Shown: positions 40,778 through 50,365, counted from the stretch's first letter. The stretch is DNA of 64,000 nucleotides from CBDCVO01 sp965223085 (GCA_965223085.1 OZ244981.1:2976001-3040000); one strand, 5' to 3'. The notes: generated from the sequence alone by a model not told the origin. Numbers and translations are program-made.

Positions 40778-43726
40778 TTAAATCGGTTCCTCCAGCGATA
40801 CGGTATGCGTTGCGCGCAGCTTCAGCTCGGTATCGAGATCACGCAAGTAACCGGCCGCGTCGTCGTGCTCGCTATCCAAGAATGGGCGGATTTGAAAGAG
40901 GCGCAGCTGACCGTCGACAAAACCGAATTCAACGTCCGCCGGTACGATCTCGCCGCGGCCGTTGGTGAGCGGTGGAAACCGTTCGGGGAGCTCACGCGCG
41001 AGTGTGACCAATTGCTGCGCCTCGTGCTGCAATAGTATTGTCTCGGCACCCGATGCGGGTAGGCGCCGGATCCCGCCGCGGGGATTTAACTGGCGTCGCA
41101 ACGGCGCCGCGGACGTGGCGAGCAGGCGCATCGCGCCGCTGGCCGTGTGCAAGCGCAGCGATTCCGCAGCTTGGCCGTCGACTGCGCCACCCACGCCTTC
41201 ATTGATGGCCACGGATAGCCAGTTCGGATCGCCGTTATCGATGTCCCGGGTTACTAAGACGCCGGATTTATCTGCGTCTACGCTCAACATCAGCAATACC
41301 GCGGGATACACGTGCTCTGGTTGATCCATCAAAGACTGTCGCCAAGCAAACGAGCGGGCGCTAAACGGAGAGGCCCAGACACGTGAAATTGCCGCTAAGA
41401 TTTGCTCAAAACCGACGACGTTCGGCACGGTCAAGTTCAATCCGGCGCCCGTAAACCCGGCTAAATCTTCTACATTCGTATCGCTGCGCACGAATACCCC
41501 ATAGCTGCCTTCGGGACCGAACGTGGTGTTCAACGCCGCGCGCAACGTGTCGCGCAACGCGGGCCCCGGGTCGATGCTCAAAATACGCGCGTGCAGTCGG
41601 CTTCTCAGCGCTTCGGTAGCAGCGCTGCGCGCCGCTGAATGTTGCGGCAAGCGCTTGAGCTGGGAATACTCTTTTCTCATCCAGGTGAATAATGACTCGC
41701 CTTGAGCATTCGCTGGTTGCTCTAGTAATGCCCGAAACACGCCGAAAGGCAGGGTCAGGCCCGCGGCCACGGCTTCTGGATAGTGGTGTTTGAGCGCCGC
41801 CAGCTGCGCCGCTTTGGGTCCGACGACGCGGCCCGAGTCGCTCGCCCGCAATTCGGTCAACCGTCGTAACGTTTGATCCTCCAGGTCGAGTTTATCGAGG
41901 TCAACTTCGATCAGCGTGCGCGAATCCGCGGCAGCGGGTTCACGCCGCATTGCTGCAGGTAGTTGGCTGTCACGCAGGAGGCGCACCGAGCCCGCACGGC
42001 TAACCGCCAATAAGACTTTCTCCCCGGTGTGTGCCCCTAACTGGGCGATGAGTTGCTGGTCGACCGCGACGTTGGGAATGCCTAAGTTACGCGCGAGTAG
42101 TTGTACATGGGACAGGGGGTTGCCCTCACCGGCGGTCAGGATACCGGCGATCGGCGGCAGTTCTGCCACCGTTTCCGGCAGCACATAGATCCCGTTGGGA
42201 TCGAGCCGCGCGAGGTTCTCCGGCGCGGCAATTCGCAGTGTGCCGCGGGCCGAACCGGGGTTCAAAGCACGCAAACCCGTGCCTATGGTTAGGCCAAACA
42301 ATTCTTTTTTGACACCGCTAACCCGGTTCGCATCACGCACCAGCGGATCGATCGAGGCCGCGTAAGCAAATAGGGGGCTAGCGCGTAGTTGGTCCTGAAC
42401 AAACAAACGCGCCGCGCTGTCTATCCTCGCCAGGGTATCAATTCCACGACCGAAATAACGCCGCAGCTGTTGCGTCCCCCACTGCGGCGCCAAGGCGAGA
42501 TAATCGATGCTGCGTTTATAGTTCTGTGCGGCGGTTTCACGGGTACTTCTCAAGCCGCTAATTTCGGCGATTAGGGCGTCGCGTTGCCGCGCACTCAGTA
42601 GCCCGTAGCCATACTGCGCCTGGATACTATGGACGAGTCGCTCTAGATATGCCGCCCGTGTCAGGTCATCGGTGGCGAGCGAAGCGGCAGCTTTGAAATG
42701 TTCCGAACCCAATATTAAGCTCAGATCGAGGAGGTGGAGGCGACTGTTTAGGTTCTTGATCGCGCTCAGATTGTCACGGATTGCGGCGAGCAGCGCGGCG
42801 CTAATCGCATAACGGTGCTCGGCACCTGTGGCGTCATTGAGTTGGGTCGCCGCCTCGTCAAGTGCGGCGGCGAGTGGCGTTGATGTCGAGCTGAGGCGTT
42901 TCGCAGTGCGCGCCAGTTGGTCGCCCAAGTTGAAGTCGAAGACTGCATCGATCATGTCGGCGAGACGCCGATAATCGTAGCCGCGATTTTGGTCCTTGAA
43001 CTTGCGGGCGTAGGTACGCACCGCAGGGGCGTCGCCGCGGGCCAGCCGGCCGTGGATCTTATTTCGCAAGTCATTGAACTGCGGATCGGCCTGCGCAAGT
43101 GTCGCGGACAACTGGCGCAACTGTTGTACCGACGATGTCTCTAAGCCATGTGGCAATAGCTCGGCGCTCATTCTAAGTAGCAAAAAGCGACTTTCGATCC
43201 ATATAGGATTAGCGAGCATGTCTAGGAGCAGCGCGCGCGCGCCTGCGCGCTCGTCTTCCTCTTGATAAGCGCCTCGATAGAAACGCGCACGGCGCAAGAT
43301 CCAGCCGTCATTCGCGGCGATCAAGTATTGCTCGATGAGCATTTGCGGTAATTCATCGAGCCAGCGTGAACCCCGCACGATGCGTTTGGTATCGAGATCG
43401 GCGTAGATGTTGGCAACGAAATAGCCGGCTGCGCGCAGCGCTAGCGTGCGTTCAGACCACTCCCCGTGTTGGTGGCCACCGCCATGTGGGACACAGGCGG
43501 ACGGGCGCGGCGGGAGGACGGACCCGTCGGCGCAAAACCAACGAATACGCTTGAAAGGGCCGCGTTTGAATTGCTTCATGTCAGCAATCCACGCGCGCGC
43601 GGTCGTGTCTTCTAGCGCCACGGCGGGCGCAAAACAGTAACCTAGGAGTACTAGGAGCACGCCGCCGCGCGTGAGCAAGCCGTAGATGCCGAGCAAATTA
43701 ATCATCCGCGTGTGGCCTAGGAGCAT
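40778..43726 (-). CDS. Exported PEP/pyruvate-binding-domain protein (dikinase-like)
   Basis: A 982-residue protein. Residues 15-38 look like a signal peptide or anchor. A large helical region of unknown type spans about 90-470. Then comes a PEP-utiliser mobile (phosphohistidine) domain with GEGNPLSHVQLLARNLGIPN, His540 at the phosphorylated position. The C-terminal third is an ATP-grasp PEP/pyruvate-binding domain: GPKAAQLAALK (637-646), VRSDTNVEDLAGFTGAGLN, and NEGVGGAVDGQ. The histidine domain precedes the ATP domain, as in glucan water dikinase and unlike PEP synthase. AAGGGG before the ATG supports the start. An ATP-using enzyme outside the cytoplasm would be odd, so the signal may be an inner-face anchor. 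Confidence 0.72.
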   Translation of the reverse strand: MLLGHTRMINLLGIYGLLTRGGVLLVLLGYCFAPAVALEDTTARAWIADMKQFKRGPFKRIRWFCADGSVLPPRPSACVPHGGGHQHGEWSERTLALRAAGYFVANIYADLDTKRIVRGSRWLDELPQMLIEQYLIAANDGWILRRARFYRGAYQEEDERAGARALLLDMLANPIWIESRFLLLRMSAELLPHGLETSSVQQLRQLSATLAQADPQFNDLRNKIHGRLARGDAPAVRTYARKFKDQNRGYDYRRLADMIDAVFDFNLGDQLARTAKRLSSTSTPLAAALDEAATQLNDATGAEHRYAISAALLAAIRDNLSAIKNLNSRLHLLDLSLILGSEHFKAAASLATDDLTRAAYLERLVHSIQAQYGYGLLSARQRDALIAEISGLRSTRETAAQNYKRSIDYLALAPQWGTQQLRRYFGRGIDTLARIDSAARLFVQDQLRASPLFAYAASIDPLVRDANRVSGVKKELFGLTIGTGLRALNPGSARGTLRIAAPENLARLDPNGIYVLPETVAELPPIAGILTAGEGNPLSHVQLLARNLGIPNVAVDQQLIAQLGAHTGEKVLLAVSRAGSVRLLRDSQLPAAMRREPAAADSRTLIEVDLDKLDLEDQTLRRLTELRASDSGRVVGPKAAQLAALKHHYPEAVAAGLTLPFGVFRALLEQPANAQGESLFTWMRKEYSQLKRLPQHSAARSAATEALRSRLHARILSIDPGPALRDTLRAALNTTFGPEGSYGVFVRSDTNVEDLAGFTGAGLNLTVPNVVGFEQILAAISRVWASPFSARSFAWRQSLMDQPEHVYPAVLLMLSVDADKSGVLVTRDIDNGDPNWLSVAINEGVGGAVDGQAAESLRLHTASGAMRLLATSAAPLRRQLNPRGGIRRLPASGAETILLQHEAQQLVTLARELPERFPPLTNGRGEIVPADVEFGFVDGQLRLFQIRPFLDSEHDDAAGYLRDLDTELKLRATHTVSLEEPI

Positions 43727-43931
43727 TCCGCGCCCCTTTCGATGGCCTTATACTTGTTCAATCGTCGCCGAGCACGCAAGCCTTTAGGGTCGTCTTAGGC
43801 GAGCGACGGGTAAGCACCCGCAAACTACCGTAGTAGTCCGCGCTGCGCGGGCCGATCATGCCGGATTCTCGGGCCGGAGCAAGTCTGCGCAGGCGTTTCA
43901 GATCGGTGTTGTGGGTGCCGATAGGAGGAGC

Positions 43932-43985
43932 ATGCAGTGGAGCATATTCGTTACCGGCACGATGTGGGCCAGGCACCGTGTCTGA
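43932..43985 (+). other. Possible leader peptide before the kinase gene
   Basis: A 17-codon frame behind GGAGGAG (43924-43930), encoding MQWSIFVTGTMWARHRV. Its TGA overlaps the likely GTG start of the kinase by six bases. It could couple or time kinase translation, or be chance. Confidence 0.25.
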
Positions 43986-45360
43986 GCAACTCACCGACGC
44001 CGCCGCGCGAGAGACGTGGGATGGGGATGCAACCCTAACGGCAGCTCCGTTCGCCGATCGCCTGCGAATTCTGATCGTGGACGAGTCCAAGGAGTACATG
44101 ACAATGCTGCGCCGTGGTCTGGCGCGCCATATGCCGAATATCGAAGTTACCGAATACGATCCCGATCAAAGTGGTCGCCCGTCGCCCGGTTTTGACTGGT
44201 CCGCCTACGATATTTTGCTGCTTGCGAATCAATTAGGTTCAGACGACGGTCTCGCCTGGCTTAGAACCTACGGTCACTTGCCGGGATTCCCCGTAACGGT
44301 TCTCCTGCACGATGAAGCGACGTCGAGCTTCACCACGAGCGGCGGCAATTACGGCGTGGCACTGACGCTCAGCAAGACCTCAATTCAACCGAAGGCGTTG
44401 GCGCAGGCCATCGTAGATGTATTGTCACAGCGCCGCGCAGATAGCCTGCCAAACGACAGAACCCGAGCTGGCGGCAATCGGCACGAAGAGGCGTTTGTAT
44501 TCAGTGAGCTCAAACTAACGCCCGACGAAAAACCGAATGGTGGTGCAATCGGATATCGCTTTGTGCGCTTGATCGGTCAAAGTGCGACGTCGCGAGTCTA
44601 CTTGGCGGAACGCAAAGTCGATCGGGCGACGTTGGTATTGAAAGTTGTCAACTTGTCTTATGTGAGTGAGGTGCAGCTGAAACGTTTTGTGCGCGAGGCC
44701 GAATTGATGGCGACCATCGACAGTCCTTACGTAGTACGTTTTCTCGAGCATGGTTTCACCGAGCATTTCGGCTTCATCGCCATGGAGTTTTTCACTCGCG
44801 GTGATCTTAAGCAGCGTGTCGAGCTTGGGATCGCGACGGATGACGCCGTGTTGTATTTGCGTCATGTGCTCTATGGCTTGCGTGCGATTCACCAATACGG
44901 CATCGTGCATCGTGATTTGAAACCAGGCAACATTATGTTTCGCAGTGACGACTCCCTGGCTTTGGCAGATTTCGGCATTTCTAAACACCTCGATGATGAC
45001 AACGAAATTACACGCCGTGATTCGGTGCTGGGAACGCCTAATTATCTAAGCCCGGAGCAGGCGGCGTGCGGAAAGATCGATCATCGTTCGGATCTTTATA
45101 GCGCCGGCGCAATTTTCTACGAAATGCTCACCGGCCGTAAGCCATTTACCGCCGATAATGCCGCGGCGCTCGTCTATCATCACGTGCATGCCCCGGTTCC
45201 AAAATTGCCTGCCGAGCACGCTTGTTTCCAACCTCTAATTACTCGTTTGCTGGCAAAAAAGCCCGCAGATCGTCCTTATTGCGCGAACGAAACCTTAGAT
45301 GAACTGTGCAAGATCGAGGGTATCAGCGCGATGAATATGGGTCGATCTTTGCAGGCTTGA
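43978..45360 (+). CDS. Ser/Thr protein kinase with N-terminal pseudo-receiver domain
   Basis: A 460-residue protein from GTG 43978 (the frame is open to an ATG at 43858). Residues 28-150 resemble a response-regulator receiver (LRILIVDESKEYMTMLRRGL with the acidic pair; a lysine in TLSKTS), but the phospho-acceptor strand reads YDILLLANQL, with Ala83 where Asp is expected. Residues 190-455 are a Hanks-type kinase: LIGQSATSRVYLAE, Lys222 in LVLKVV, HRDLKPGN at 311-318, DFGISK at 331-336 and GTPNYLSPEQ. There is no membrane segment. It lies just upstream of lon, whose sigma32 promoter covers its stop codon. Confidence 0.85.
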   Translation: MSEQLTDAAARETWDGDATLTAAPFADRLRILIVDESKEYMTMLRRGLARHMPNIEVTEYDPDQSGRPSPGFDWSAYDILLLANQLGSDDGLAWLRTYGHLPGFPVTVLLHDEATSSFTTSGGNYGVALTLSKTSIQPKALAQAIVDVLSQRRADSLPNDRTRAGGNRHEEAFVFSELKLTPDEKPNGGAIGYRFVRLIGQSATSRVYLAERKVDRATLVLKVVNLSYVSEVQLKRFVREAELMATIDSPYVVRFLEHGFTEHFGFIAMEFFTRGDLKQRVELGIATDDAVLYLRHVLYGLRAIHQYGIVHRDLKPGNIMFRSDDSLALADFGISKHLDDDNEITRRDSVLGTPNYLSPEQAACGKIDHRSDLYSAGAIFYEMLTGRKPFTADNAAALVYHHVHAPVPKLPAEHACFQPLITRLLAKKPADRPYCANETLDELCKIEGISAMNMGRSLQA

Positions 45361-45385
45361 AAAAGCGTCACTGCGACCCCATTTA
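45356..45385 (+). promoter_or_regulatory. Sigma32 heat-shock promoter of lon
   Basis: CTTGAAA (45356-45362) and CCCCATTTA (45377-45385) match the sigma32 -35 and -10 consensus completely, with a 14-base spacer. The -35 overlaps the kinase stop codon. Transcription would begin near 45392, leaving too little leader for the ATG at 45400 and favouring the GTG at 45427. A TATAAA hexamer at 45393-45398 may add a sigma70 start. Confidence 0.8.
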
Positions 45386-45426
45386 ATTATTGTATAAATA
45401 TGCCCCGGGGCCGGAGAGATCATTTC

Positions 45427-47814
45427 GTGGACGATAATCAAACAGCGGGGATCATAGTCGAACACGACGCTGAGGCGCCGGAAACTGTACCGGCGCGTCT
45501 GACAGAGTCGTTACCGGACAAACTCTTGGTGGTGCCGCTCAGCGCACGCCCGTTTTTTCCTGCCCAAGCAATGCCGATCGTCATCGAAGAAGAGCCGTGG
45601 TTAGAAACTATCGAGCGCGTTGGTCAAACACCGCATAAATTGATCGGTTTGATGCTCGCGCAAGCGGGCGACGGCGACAGCAAAAATCCCCAAGCTTGGC
45701 ATCGCATGGGTACGGTCGTGCGCATGCATCAACCGATGCGCGGTAACGGACGAATTCAGTTCATCGCCGAAGGTTTGCAACGGTTTCATGTTGTGCACTG
45801 GATTTCCAACGAACCGCCATATATGGCCCAGGTTGAGTATCCACAACCACCCGAAGAAGACACCCAAGAAGTCCGCGCCTATGCGCAAGCGATTATCGCA
45901 AAAATACGCGAGTTGCTGCCCCTAAACCCGCTCTATAAAGAAAACGTACGTGCCTATCTCGAACGGTTCAATCCAGAGGAAGCCTCACCCTTGGCCGACT
46001 TTGCGGCGGCCTTGACCAGCGCCTCGGCAGAGGAATTGCAAGGTGTGCTTGACACCGTGCCGCTGCTGCGGCGCATGGAAAAAGTCATGTTGCTCGTTCA
46101 GCACGAACTAGAAGTTGCCGGTTTGCAATCGGAGATCCGCCAAAAAGTTGAGGATCGTGCTAGTGAGCGGCAACGAGAGTTTTTTCTCCGCGAACAACTC
46201 AAGGAAATTCAAAAGGAACTTGGGATCTCTAAAGATGATAAGACGGTCGAAATCGAACGCTTCCGTGAGCGGCTGCAGACGTGTGAAGTACCCGAGCATG
46301 CGCAAGCCCGTATTGATGAGGAGTTCCAGAAGTTTTCCTTCTTGGAAACGGGGTCACCAGAATACGCGGTGACACGCAATTATTTGGATACTTTAACTGC
46401 CCTACCGTGGGGCAAGTATTCCTCCGACAATATTGATATTCATCACGCTCGCGAAGTCTTAGACCGCGATCACGAAGGTCTCGACGACGTTAAGCAACGC
46501 ATTATCGAATTCTTAGGTGTCGGCGCGCTGAGAGGCGAAATAAGCGGCTCGATCATGTTGTTAGTCGGCCCTCCCGGGGTAGGCAAAACCTCCATCGGCA
46601 CGTCGATCGCGGAAGCTTTAGGGCGCGAATTTTATCGCTTCAGCGTAGGAGGCATGCGAGACGAGGCGGAAATTAAGGGCCATCGTCGTACCTACATCGG
46701 GGCCATGCCCGGTAAGTTCATTCAAGCTTTACGCGACGCCGGTACCGCGAATCCTGTGATCTTGCTCGATGAGATCGACAAGATAGGCGCATCGTATCAA
46801 GGCGATCCGGCCTCGGCGTTATTGGAAGTGCTCGATCCGGAACAAAATGTGAGTTTTCTCGACCACTATCTCGACGTGCGTTTCGATTTATCCAAGACGC
46901 TATTTATTTGCACTGCCAACCAGCTCGATACAATCCCGCGCCCTTTGCTCGACCGCATGGAAGTGATCCGTTTGTCCGGTTATCTTAGCGAAGAGAAAGT
47001 TGCGATCGCGAAGCGCCATTTGTGGCCCAAACAGCGCGCGCGCGCCGGCCTTAAAGCCCGGCAAGTGAAAATCAATGATCGCTGCCTACGCCGTATTATC
47101 GAAGATTATGCACGCGAAGCCGGGGTGCGAAATCTCGAAAAGCAACTCGGTCAGATCGCACGAAAAGTTGCGATTAAAATCATCGAAAACCCCGATTATC
47201 GGGTCACTATTAACGCCGACGATCTCAGCGACTATCTAGGGCCGCCGGTTCATCGGCAGCAAAAACCGCAACGCGACATAGGCGTGGTGACGGGGCTTGC
47301 TTGGACGCCGCTGGGCGGCGCGACGCTCGATGTGGAGGCGACTTTGGTGCACACGAAGAATCGTGGTTTCAAATTGACTGGCCAGCTCGGCGACGTCATG
47401 CGTGAATCGGCAGAAATCGCCTACAGTTATATAGCCTCGCACCTCGAAGCGTACCGGGGCGATCCCGAATTCTTCGACGAGGCATTTGTGCATTTGCACG
47501 TCCCCGAAGGTGCGACACCGAAAGACGGGCCCAGCGCGGGCGTAACGATGGCGACCGCTCTGTTATCGTTGGCACGCGACCAAAGCCTCAAACGCGCCAT
47601 CGCCATGACGGGCGAACTGACGCTTACGGGGCGCGTGTTGGCCGTCGGCGGGATCCGGGAAAAAGTCGTCGCGGCAAAACGCAACGGGCTGAAGGAAGTT
47701 ATCTTGCCACAAGCAAATCATGGCGACTGGGAAACCTTGCCCGACTACCTCAAGAAAGGGATCAAGTGCCACTTCGCCGAGGAGTTCTCAGAGATCGTCC
47801 AGATCGTGTTCTAA
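45427..47814 (+). CDS. lon: ATP-dependent protease La (Lon)
   Basis: A 795-residue LonA protease. The N-terminal substrate domain begins VVPLSARPFFPAQAMPI. The coiled linker holds REFFLREQLKEIQKELG. The AAA module has GPPGVGKTSIGTSIAEAL (about residue 381) and VILLDEIDKIG. The protease domain has the catalytic Ser703 in DGPSAGV and Lys746 in GGIREK. The GTG at 45427 follows GGAGAG by eight bases and suits the heat-shock transcript start; ATG 45400 is an alternative. Heat-shock control is likely from the sigma32 promoter. Length fits the family. Confidence 0.96.
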   Translation: MDDNQTAGIIVEHDAEAPETVPARLTESLPDKLLVVPLSARPFFPAQAMPIVIEEEPWLETIERVGQTPHKLIGLMLAQAGDGDSKNPQAWHRMGTVVRMHQPMRGNGRIQFIAEGLQRFHVVHWISNEPPYMAQVEYPQPPEEDTQEVRAYAQAIIAKIRELLPLNPLYKENVRAYLERFNPEEASPLADFAAALTSASAEELQGVLDTVPLLRRMEKVMLLVQHELEVAGLQSEIRQKVEDRASERQREFFLREQLKEIQKELGISKDDKTVEIERFRERLQTCEVPEHAQARIDEEFQKFSFLETGSPEYAVTRNYLDTLTALPWGKYSSDNIDIHHAREVLDRDHEGLDDVKQRIIEFLGVGALRGEISGSIMLLVGPPGVGKTSIGTSIAEALGREFYRFSVGGMRDEAEIKGHRRTYIGAMPGKFIQALRDAGTANPVILLDEIDKIGASYQGDPASALLEVLDPEQNVSFLDHYLDVRFDLSKTLFICTANQLDTIPRPLLDRMEVIRLSGYLSEEKVAIAKRHLWPKQRARAGLKARQVKINDRCLRRIIEDYAREAGVRNLEKQLGQIARKVAIKIIENPDYRVTINADDLSDYLGPPVHRQQKPQRDIGVVTGLAWTPLGGATLDVEATLVHTKNRGFKLTGQLGDVMRESAEIAYSYIASHLEAYRGDPEFFDEAFVHLHVPEGATPKDGPSAGVTMATALLSLARDQSLKRAIAMTGELTLTGRVLAVGGIREKVVAAKRNGLKEVILPQANHGDWETLPDYLKKGIKCHFAEEFSEIVQIVF

Positions 47815-47945
47815 TATCACGCCCGCGCTGCTTTACCAACGCTGAGCCAGCGGCCGTGTGTACTGCGTCGGGTTCGTGCGTGGGGTAAATTCAGATCGCC
47901 GCGTCACGGCCGCTAATACCGGCATACTCGGGAGCGTGCGATCTC

Positions 47946-49397
47946 ATGCCGATTGTTACCGACTTTGATCTTCTTCACTACCGACGCACGAAAATTGTCG
48001 GCACCCTGGGGCCAAGTTCGAGCTCTGCTTCGACAATAAGAAATTTAGTCGAGGCGGGGGTCGATGTTTTCCGCGTGAACATGTCCCACGGCGAGCATGC
48101 GCAACACGCCGAGGCCATCGCTGCAATTCGTACTAACGCAGCCGAGCTCGGTCGACATACCGCCATACTCGCAGATCTATGTGGGCCGAAAATCCGCATG
48201 GGCCGCTTCCGTGATGGCCGGGCGACGTTGGAGCCAGGTGCAAAAGTCACGATCACAACGGTCGATGTGCTCGGTGATGCCGAGCTTATCCCGTCACAGT
48301 ATGAAGCGCTGCCCGCGGACGTTAAACCCAACGATGTTGTGTTGCTCAATGATGGCGCGGTGGAACTTAAGGTCGTCGCCAAATGTGGCGTGGAGGTCGA
48401 ATGCGTCGTCGTCCTCGGTGGCGTGATCGGCGATCACAAAGGCATCAATCTACCGGGCGTTACGGTATCGGCGCCATCGTTAACCGCGAAAGACCGTGAC
48501 GATGCGCGTTTTGCACTCGAGCACGGTGTTGATTTTATCGCCTTATCTTTTGTGCGTCAGGCGGAGGATATCATAGCGCTTAGATCCTTAGTGCACGCGA
48601 CGGACTCACGTGCTGCGATTATCGCTAAGATCGAAAAACCCGAAGCGCTGCGTAATGATCGGGCGATTATCGACGCCGCCGACGGGGTCATGGTGGCACG
48701 TGGAGATCTGGGTGTGGAGTTGAGGCCAGAGCAAGTTCCCGTCGCCCAATGCCAGTTGATCGACCGTGCAAGAGCGCACAACAAGCCCGTCATAGTTGCG
48801 ACCCAAATGTTGGAGTCGATGATCAGCAATGCGCGCCCGACCCGTGCCGAGGTGACCGATGTTTCGCACGCCGTCGCGAGTGGCGCCGACGCAGTGATGT
48901 TATCCGGGGAGACGGCGGTTGGAGAGTTTCCGGTGGGGACGGTTGAGATGATGGCGCGCATCGCGCGCCAAACAGAGTCCTACCAGGCGCTCCACACGCC
49001 TGGTCACATAGTGGTGGGTGCGTCGCCGGGTGCAGCGCTCCCGTTCGGTGATGCGATCGCAAAATCTGTTGCGCAGCTCGTCGGCGATACGCACGCACGC
49101 GCCGTCGTGGTGATTACAACTCGCGGTGTGACTGCTGCGACGATTAGCGCTGCCCGCCCACAAGCGCCGGTGCTTGCAATTACTAGTGATCCCGCGACAT
49201 GCCGCCAAATGAACTTAATGTGGGGGGTGATCCCGGTTCTCGAGGCGGCCGCAGGCAGCGATAATCCAAATATTGTCGCCCGCCGCGTCGCCCATCAGCT
49301 TGGCTTGGCAAAGACCGGGGAATTCTTAGTACTCGTACGGGGATTTCACGCCGATCCGGATTTCAATACGCCAACGGTAACCTTGCTTAGCGCTTGA
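47946..49397 (+). CDS. pyk: Pyruvate kinase
   Basis: A 483-residue pyruvate kinase, converting PEP and ADP to pyruvate and ATP. Motifs: RTKIVGTLGPSS, FRVNMSHG, ADLCGPKIRMG, the catalytic IIAKIEKPEAL, VARGDLGVEL and ATQMLESMISNARPTRAE. The C-terminal regulatory domain is complete (ARAVVVITTRG). It follows lon after 131 bases with no evident terminator between them. Type I or II allostery cannot be read by eye. Confidence 0.96.
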   Translation: MPIVTDFDLLHYRRTKIVGTLGPSSSSASTIRNLVEAGVDVFRVNMSHGEHAQHAEAIAAIRTNAAELGRHTAILADLCGPKIRMGRFRDGRATLEPGAKVTITTVDVLGDAELIPSQYEALPADVKPNDVVLLNDGAVELKVVAKCGVEVECVVVLGGVIGDHKGINLPGVTVSAPSLTAKDRDDARFALEHGVDFIALSFVRQAEDIIALRSLVHATDSRAAIIAKIEKPEALRNDRAIIDAADGVMVARGDLGVELRPEQVPVAQCQLIDRARAHNKPVIVATQMLESMISNARPTRAEVTDVSHAVASGADAVMLSGETAVGEFPVGTVEMMARIARQTESYQALHTPGHIVVGASPGAALPFGDAIAKSVAQLVGDTHARAVVVITTRGVTAATISAARPQAPVLAITSDPATCRQMNLMWGVIPVLEAAAGSDNPNIVARRVAHQLGLAKTGEFLVLVRGFHADPDFNTPTVTLLSA

Positions 49398-49410
49398 GTA
49401 CCTTAGTTTC

Positions 49411-50325
49411 TCATCGCAACGCAACTTGCGGTGGCACCACTACTTCATGTAGCAGTGGCGCTATGCGTGCTAGCCACTCACCACCCGCGGGGTCATCCGC
49501 GAGCGCAACGAGAATGTATTTGTGCCCGCGGCCTGCTTCGACAATAGCGCTATCGGCGTGCCATTGTCGCCAGCTGCCAGACTTGCGGAAAATCCTGACG
49601 TTGGGTTTGTTCGCCAGGCCTTTGACGAATTTGTGTTCTATCTCTGGCGACCCGAGCATGCCTTTCATAATACGACCTAGGTACGGGTGCACAAGCTGAT
49701 CCGTTTCGAGTAGATAGTAGAAGCGGGCGGTTTGGTTCGTTGTCGCGCCGTGGGAAATGTTATGCAGGGGGTCGCGCTGATAGGCGATGCCTTTGGCGTA
49801 TTCTTTGCCAACCCATAGGCCGCCATTCGTGAGTGGATCGTAAAGCCGGAAACGATCTGAACGCAAAATCTCGTTGACGCGCCACTTGCCGACGCGATTT
49901 AACATTGCCGTCGCATCGAGGTTAGAAGATACCCGGATCATGCGCGTCAGGGCCTCTCGAGTGGACGCGTCTAAGCGTAGTCGGCCACGCTCGATCTCAA
50001 CGAAGGCGCCGAGCAATATGGCAATTTTGGGTAGGCTCGCGGCGTACATCATATGATCGCCATTTAATTCGGCCATTCGCGGTGTAGCAGGGCTGGACAA
50101 GTCAACTAGGGTGATGCAAAGTCGGTGTTTGTCTACCGCCGCGCTGAGATCGGCATCGGCGATGCGGCGCTCGAGTTGGCGCTGCAGCTCGCGATCGTAG
50201 AAATCCGACAGCGAGGCACCCGCTCCCATGCCATCCGCCCACGCTAGGCACGGCAGCAACAGCGCGGCCAACAGCAGTTGAGATGTGATACGGTAAGCCC
50301 CCATACGCGCGTTGGACTCTAACAT
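49411..50325 (-). CDS. Exported serine hydrolase of the class A beta-lactamase fold (2)
   Basis: A 304-residue protein with a signal peptide (core LLLAALLLPCLAWA, cleavage about residue 30). Motifs are SLPK (Ser97, Lys100), SSN (133-135) and KSGS in IFRKSGSW. As in the protein at 39458-40777, the glutamate of true class A beta-lactamases is not obvious. Both may act on peptidoglycan or another envelope substrate. The ATG at 50325 has GGAGAG upstream and is preferred to 50388. It is divergent from the antiporter-like genes; the two start codons are only about 40 bases apart, so regulation may be shared. Confidence 0.78.
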   Translation of the reverse strand: MLESNARMGAYRITSQLLLAALLLPCLAWADGMGAGASLSDFYDRELQRQLERRIADADLSAAVDKHRLCITLVDLSSPATPRMAELNGDHMMYAASLPKIAILLGAFVEIERGRLRLDASTREALTRMIRVSSNLDATAMLNRVGKWRVNEILRSDRFRLYDPLTNGGLWVGKEYAKGIAYQRDPLHNISHGATTNQTARFYYLLETDQLVHPYLGRIMKGMLGSPEIEHKFVKGLANKPNVRIFRKSGSWRQWHADSAIVEAGRGHKYILVALADDPAGGEWLARIAPLLHEVVVPPQVALR

Positions 50326-50365
50326 CGTCTCTCCGTCAACGGCAACAATTGTTATCATCGTTTGA

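Noticed and set aside
49411..50325. Antibiotic-resistance class A beta-lactamase
   Set aside because: SxxK, SxN and KSG are present, but the glutamate loop of true class A enzymes is not evident and the context is not a resistance locus.
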